Of a stretch of 64,000 nt of DNA, positions 61,095 to 64,000 are shown one piece after another. The translations under genes were made by a program, and so were the position numbers. The notes below the pieces were generated by a model. It was given only the letters and a program-made list of their open reading frames with translations, made no database searches and was not told the DNA's origin. Location: the NCBI RefSeq assembly GCF_014195505.1, contig NZ_JACIBV010000001.1:1860001-1924000 (forward strand), written 5' to 3'. This stretch comes from Nonomuraea dietziae (GTDB taxonomy: Bacteria > Actinomycetota > Actinomycetes > Streptosporangiales > Streptosporangiaceae). Position 1 is the first letter of the stretch; every line of letters starts with the position of its first letter.

Positions 61095-61259
61095 TCAGAC
61101 ACCCCGCGCCATGCGCGGCGCGCAAAGCCATCGCATGCCGTTGACCTGACCAGGATCGGAGCCGATCACGTACCGCACCCGGCGGCCGTGCACACGCCGC
61201 GCAGGCGCCCGGCAGCCGCGCGGGCGGCAACCAGGGGCGAGACGGGCGGCAACCGGCAT
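61095..61259 (-). CDS. trpM: TrpM-like tryptophan biosynthesis modulator
   Basis: 54 residues from ATG 61259. The core GCRPRGCRAPARRVHGRRVR, then YVIGSDPGQVNGMRWLC, matches the small actinobacterial TrpM proteins found before trpB (Arg-rich start, Y-V-I-G-x-x-P-G-Q-V-N-G-M-R-W). TrpM is reported to modulate tryptophan biosynthesis in Streptomyces coelicolor through protein contacts. It is a genuine coding gene rather than a leader peptide: only one Trp codon. The 214 bases between it and trpB hold GC-rich segments but no gene. Confidence 0.8.
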   Translation of the reverse strand: MPVAARLAPGCRPRGCRAPARRVHGRRVRYVIGSDPGQVNGMRWLCAPRMARGV

Positions 61260-61370
61260 GACCGGAAGCTTAGTACCTCGGGGGCTTGGGCACCATCATG
61301 CCCCGAGGCCGGGGAGCGTGGAGCTCGCCGCGGGGGCGGGGAGGGAGGCCGGCGGGCAGGCGCGATCGTG

Positions 61371-61560
61371 TCAGTCGGTGCCGTCGTGGTGAACCAGGGG
61401 TCCAGCAGCGCCCAGTACGGCTTTCGACGCATCACTGAGCCACGGCTTGGTGCTGCGGCCGGTAGCGAGATTCTCGTACAGAGCCAAGCTCGCGATGACG
61501 TACCGATGGCTGTTCTGGGTCCATCCCGAGTTGTAGGCCGAGGACGTCTCCGCCTGTACA
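61371..61560 (-). pseudogene. C-terminal fragment of an unrecognised protein
   Basis: The minus strand reads AETSSAYNSGWTQNSHRYVI, ASLALYENLATGRSTKPWLS, then DASKAVLGAAGPLVHHDG and a stop at 61371. Codon use and sequence look like real protein, but upstream (beyond 61565) the frame runs into a long perfect hairpin, so the start is missing. Family not recognised. It lies between the ars genes and trpM. Confidence 0.35.
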
Positions 61561-61567
61561 GGCCGCA

Positions 61568-61609
61568 CGAGAAGGGGTGTTGAGGTAGAACCCTCGACAC
61601 CCCTTCTCG
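61568..61609. terminator. Long hairpin upstream of the fragment
   Basis: CGAGAAGGGGTGT (61568-61580) and ACACCCCTTCTCG (61597-61609) pair perfectly; after one mismatch GAGG pairs with CCTC, leaving a 6-base loop. At 13 + 4 bp it is a strong terminator-type structure. It insulates the trp/fragment side from the ars side. Confidence 0.7.
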
Positions 61610-61896
61610 CCGGCGACACCTACCTCGAGCCTCATCACCCTACTCGGCCCGCCCGCACTGCCCTCGGGCAGCCTATCTCAACCTGGTCAGCGTGGACTCC
61701 ACCACGCCGCCGGGACGATCCTCGCCCCGGCTGATGGCGGCATCGGAGGAGGCGGCCGAACGGAGAAGGGCTGCGGTCATGGGGCAAGACCACCGGGACG
61801 GTGAACTTCAGGAAGGCGTTGACGAGAGCCGGGGCGGACGGCGGCGGTTACGACCGGCGCGGATCCAGCCTTGCAGGGGTTCCCTGACCAAGATCT
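61610..61896. other. Intergenic stretch before arsR
   Basis: About 290 bases. Short open frames on both strands lack ribosome sites and family similarity. I see no gene here. Confidence 0.5.
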
Positions 61897-61917
61897 ATCG
61901 ACTATCGTCGATTATCG
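61897..61917 (+). promoter_or_regulatory. ArsR operator/promoter region
   Basis: ATCGA (61897-61901) and TCGAT (61908-61912) form an inverted repeat with a 6-base spacer, with further ATCGAT just before the ATG. The region is AT-rich and there is no Shine-Dalgarno before ATG 61918, so the arsR message may be leaderless, with the repressor site overlapping the start. Confidence 0.5.
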
Positions 61918-62277
61918 ATGAATGCAGAGGTGAAGCCGCTGGATCGGGCCGAGGCCGAGGAGTACGCGAGCTGGTTCAAGGCGCTGGCCGACGCCACGCG
62001 CATCCAGATCGTGTCGCTGCTGGCGCGGCGCCGTGAGCCGATGACCGTGGGCGAGATCGTGAGTGTCTCCGGCGTCGGCCAGTCGACCGTGTCGCACCAC
62101 TTGAAGATCCTGGCCGAGGTGCGTTTCGTGCTGGTCGAGCGGCAGGGAACCTCCAGCCTGTACCGGATCAACGAGGCCTGCGTGAGCTGCTTCCCCACCG
62201 CCGCCGACGTGGTGATGGGCAAGCCCGTACCGGCCTCACCCGCCTGCGACCGAACAGGAGATCGCGATGGCACATGA
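61918..62277 (+). CDS. arsR: ArsR-family arsenic-type repressor
   Basis: 119 residues from ATG 61918. Winged helix: YASWFKALADATRIQIVSLL, VGEIVSVSGVGQSTVSHHLK, then VRFVLVERQGTSSLYRINEA. A C-terminal cysteine pair (EACVSCFPTAADVVMG) is the pattern of repressors linked to arsM genes and probably binds trivalent arsenic. It overlaps the next gene by 11 bases, so repressor and enzyme are one operon that is derepressed by arsenic species. Confidence 0.92.
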   Translation: MNAEVKPLDRAEAEEYASWFKALADATRIQIVSLLARRREPMTVGEIVSVSGVGQSTVSHHLKILAEVRFVLVERQGTSSLYRINEACVSCFPTAADVVMGKPVPASPACDRTGDRDGT

Positions 62278-63496
62278 CGAGGTGGTGAAGCGCTACTCGG
62301 GCCTGGCACGTGCCGCCCTCACCGGCAAGGTCGTCGTCGACTGCGACGCGGAAGAGTTCGACCAAGGCTGCTTCGGGACGGCCGGATACGACGACACCAC
62401 CGGCCTTCCCGAGGGGGCGCTGCGGGCCAGTCTGGGATGCGGCGACCCGGTGGCCGTCGCCGGGTTGCACGCCGGGGAGACCGTGCTCGACCTCGGCTCG
62501 GGCGGCGGCATCGACGTGCTGCTGTCCGCGCGCAGGGTCGGCCCGCACGGCAGGGCCTACGGCCTGGACGCCAGCCCCGACATGCTGGAACTCGCCTGCG
62601 AGAACGCCGCCAGGGCGGGCGTGAGCAACGTGGAGTTCCTGCACGGCAGGATCGAGGCCGTCCCGCTGCCCGGCCACTGCGTGGACGCCGTCATCTCGAA
62701 CTGCGTGATCAACCTGTCCGACGACAAGCCCGCCGTCCTGGCCGAGGCCTTCCGGGTGCTACGGCCCGGCGGGCGGTTCGGGGTGAGCGACGTGGTCACC
62801 GACGGGCCCGTGGATCCGGTACGGCGGGCCGCCGCCGAGCAACGGGTAGGTTGCGTGGCCGGATCCCTGACAGTCGAGGAGTACCGTGCCCTGCTCGGCC
62901 AGGCGGGCTTCGTCGGCATCGTCATCACCTTCACCGCCGACCACGGTGACGGGGTCCGCTCGGCCATCGTCCAGGCGCACAAGCCCGCGATCGTGCCCGG
63001 CCTGGAGATCAGGCCGATGCGAGAGGCCGACGCCGGCCAGGTGCTGTCGATCTATCAGGCGGGTCTCGATACCGCCCAGGCCGGCTTCGAGACCGTCGCA
63101 CCGAGCTGGGAGGGCTTCACCGCCGGCAGGCTGCCGCACCTGCGCTACGTCGCCGTCGACACAGAGACGGACGAGGTGGTCGGCTGGGTCGCCGCGTCAG
63201 CCGTCTCGGCCAGGCCGGTCTACGCGGGCGTGGTCGAGCACAGCGTCTACGTCCACCCGGGCTGCCAGGCCCACGGCATCGGCCGCGCCCTGCTCACCGC
63301 GTTCATCGCCGCCAGCGAGGACGCCGGGATCTGGACCATTCAGTCCGGCGTCTTCCCCGAGAACACCGCCAGCCTGACGCTGCACCAGGCGCTGGGCTTC
63401 CGCGTCGTGGGCGCGCGCGAGCGGGTCGGACGCCACTACGGAGCCTGGCGCGACGTCCTGCTGCTGGAACGGCGCAGCACGGTGATCGGCCCCTGA
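62267..63496 (+). CDS. arsM: ArsM arsenite methyltransferase fused to ArsN-like GNAT
   Basis: 409 residues from ATG 62267 with AGGAG upstream. Residues 1-245 are ArsM: SAM site LDLGSGGGIDVLLSAR, and As-binding cysteines Cys58 (SLGCGDP), Cys146 (SNCVINL) and Cys196 (VGCVAGS); Cys26 and Cys35 may also take part. It methylates As(III). Residues 250-405 are a GNAT of the phosphinothricin/arsinothricin acetyltransferase type: LEIRPMREADAGQVLSIYQA, EHSVYVHPGCQAHGIGRALL, PENTASLTLHQALGFRVVGA. This half resembles ArsN1, which acetylates the antibiotic arsinothricin. A single protein for methylation and acetylation would couple two arsenic resistances. ArsM activity is well supported; the GNAT substrate is inferred. 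Confidence 0.9.
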   Translation: MAHDEVVKRYSGLARAALTGKVVVDCDAEEFDQGCFGTAGYDDTTGLPEGALRASLGCGDPVAVAGLHAGETVLDLGSGGGIDVLLSARRVGPHGRAYGLDASPDMLELACENAARAGVSNVEFLHGRIEAVPLPGHCVDAVISNCVINLSDDKPAVLAEAFRVLRPGGRFGVSDVVTDGPVDPVRRAAAEQRVGCVAGSLTVEEYRALLGQAGFVGIVITFTADHGDGVRSAIVQAHKPAIVPGLEIRPMREADAGQVLSIYQAGLDTAQAGFETVAPSWEGFTAGRLPHLRYVAVDTETDEVVGWVAASAVSARPVYAGVVEHSVYVHPGCQAHGIGRALLTAFIAASEDAGIWTIQSGVFPENTASLTLHQALGFRVVGARERVGRHYGAWRDVLLLERRSTVIGP

Positions 63497-63574
63497 CGCC
63501 GAGGCGGCACCCCACTGCGAATGGGGCGCCGCACGCCGCATCCGAACGCTGCTTGAGGAGCGGAAGGTGCCGGC

Positions 63575-63835
63575 TCAGGAGTCGGCGTGGGCCAGCCGCC
63601 ACACCGTGGCGGTGACCAGCCGCGCTGCGGCCATGAGGGTGCCCGCCTCGACGCGGTCCGGCGTCTCGGCTGGCGTCTGGGTGCCCGGCATGCCCATCCC
63701 GATGCCGATCGCGGCCAGTCCGGCCGCGGCGTGGCGGCGGTTGTCCGAGGTCATGGCTCCGGCCGGCGGGGGCACGCCCGTCTCGGGCCCGGCCTGGTCC
63801 AGGACGGCGAGGAGCCGTGCGCGGGCCCGCCGGCC
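63575..63835 (-). pseudogene. C-terminal remnant of an M28-type aminopeptidase
   Basis: The minus strand from about 63835 reads LHEAASVEAGGP in one frame, then after a one-base shift ARLLAVLDQAGPETG, then GAMTSDNRRHAAAGLAAIGI, GMGMPGTQTPAETPDRVEAG, and LMAAARLVTATVWRLAHADS. This is the end of M28 peptidases (S-D-x-x-x-F/H, G-I-P-A-x-G, H-T-x-x-D-T-x-x-x-h); the zinc His is changed to Gln in GTQTPAET. Only the last 85 residues exist, with a frameshift, joined to an unrelated fragment on the right. Confidence 0.6.
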
Positions 63836-64000
63836 TCAACCGAGGCGGCTTCGTGGAGCTTGGCCGCGCCGTCGAGGTTGATCCTCGGCGCTGGGGTAGC
63901 CGCCGCCGGGCGGGGCGGGCGTCATCCGGCCAGGCAGGGAGCCGTACTGGGCGGGCGAGAACAGGCGCAGGGATGGCCAGGCGTGCTGCCACGCCCCGCC
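63836..64000 (-). pseudogene. Fragment of an ArsO-like flavin monooxygenase (runs off right edge)
   Basis: On the minus strand the frame open to the window edge reads GAWQHAWPSLRLFSPAQYGS, then LPGRMTPAPPGGGYPSAED. The pattern W-x-x-x-W-x-S-L-x-L-F-S-P-A, S-L-P-G, then GGYPS is the N-terminal part of NAD(P)/FAD-dependent flavoproteins such as ArsO, which often sit in ars operons. After GGYPS the sequence changes abruptly to the M28 remnant and the frame stops at 63836. The part outside the window cannot be judged. Confidence 0.55.

Overview
The window is GC-rich actinobacterial DNA with dense coding, frequent GTG starts and many 1-4 base start/stop overlaps. DUF397 proteins, a SARP-type regulator, an FBP-domain protein, SCO6745-like and CGNR proteins, and several NB-ARC/TPR ATPases point to a filamentous actinomycete, most likely a Streptosporangiales member such as Nonomuraea or a relative. 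The genus is an inference from gene content. The window looks accessory: short self-regulated gene pairs, conflict-type ATPase genes, duplicated families, and many gene remnants (LysE, DinB, a penicillin-binding protein, an oligopeptide ABC ATPase, an M28 peptidase, an ArsO-like flavoprotein).

Layout. 1-3.7 kb: a PadR/membrane-protein pair, a LuxR-type regulator, a flavin reductase with a minisatellite-encoded tail, and a MerR-like regulator with a perfect hairpin in its leader. 4.3-8.9 kb: a decayed LysE gene, a PAS-PAS-GAF-SpoIIE phosphatase, a lipoprotein, a DinB remnant and a VOC protein. 9-13.6 kb: three divergent regulator/target pairs (CGNR with SCO6745-like/GNAT, tautomerase-like with HxlR-SCP2, TetR with FBP), each with inverted repeats between the partners. 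13.6-19.4 kb: a SARP/NB-ARC regulator divergent from a DHA2 exporter, then a haloacetate-dehalogenase-like hydrolase.

19.4-29.4 kb is the most interesting block. A minus-strand operon encodes a VMAP-like protein, a MoxR AAA ATPase and a 1402-residue protein joining a vWA-like (SAV_2336-type) region to NB-ARC and TPRs. Next to it lie a nucleosidase fused to an effector-associated-type domain, a membrane-anchored protein, three DUF397 genes and a small membrane protein. This matches the computationally predicted vWA-MoxR-VMAP class of NTP-dependent conflict systems. The nucleosidase tail resembles the VMAP N-terminus, so the nucleosidase may be a trans-acting toxic effector.

29.4-37.4 kb: NUDIX, a nitrilase-fold protein lacking its catalytic Glu, an Sm-like protein, then a TetR-controlled acid-catabolism operon (acyl-CoA synthetase, acyl-CoA dehydrogenase, MFS). 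37.5-40.3 kb: a membrane-anchored NB-ARC protein with seven near-identical 42-residue TPRs. 40.3-45.4 kb: an operon of class A beta-lactamase, class A PBP and a PBP2-like pseudoenzyme, followed by a PBP remnant. 45.9-49.2 kb: a hypothetical protein and a UvrA2-type ABC protein. 50.3-55.7 kb: a DUF4132 duplication (one copy frameshifted) and a probable DUF6623 protein. 56.3-58.7 kb: a secreted PLD-fold protein and a PstS-like protein. 58.8-61.3 kb: trpM-trpB-trpA. 61.9-64 kb: arsR and an ArsM methyltransferase fused to an ArsN-like acetyltransferase, then a chimera of two decayed genes at the right edge.
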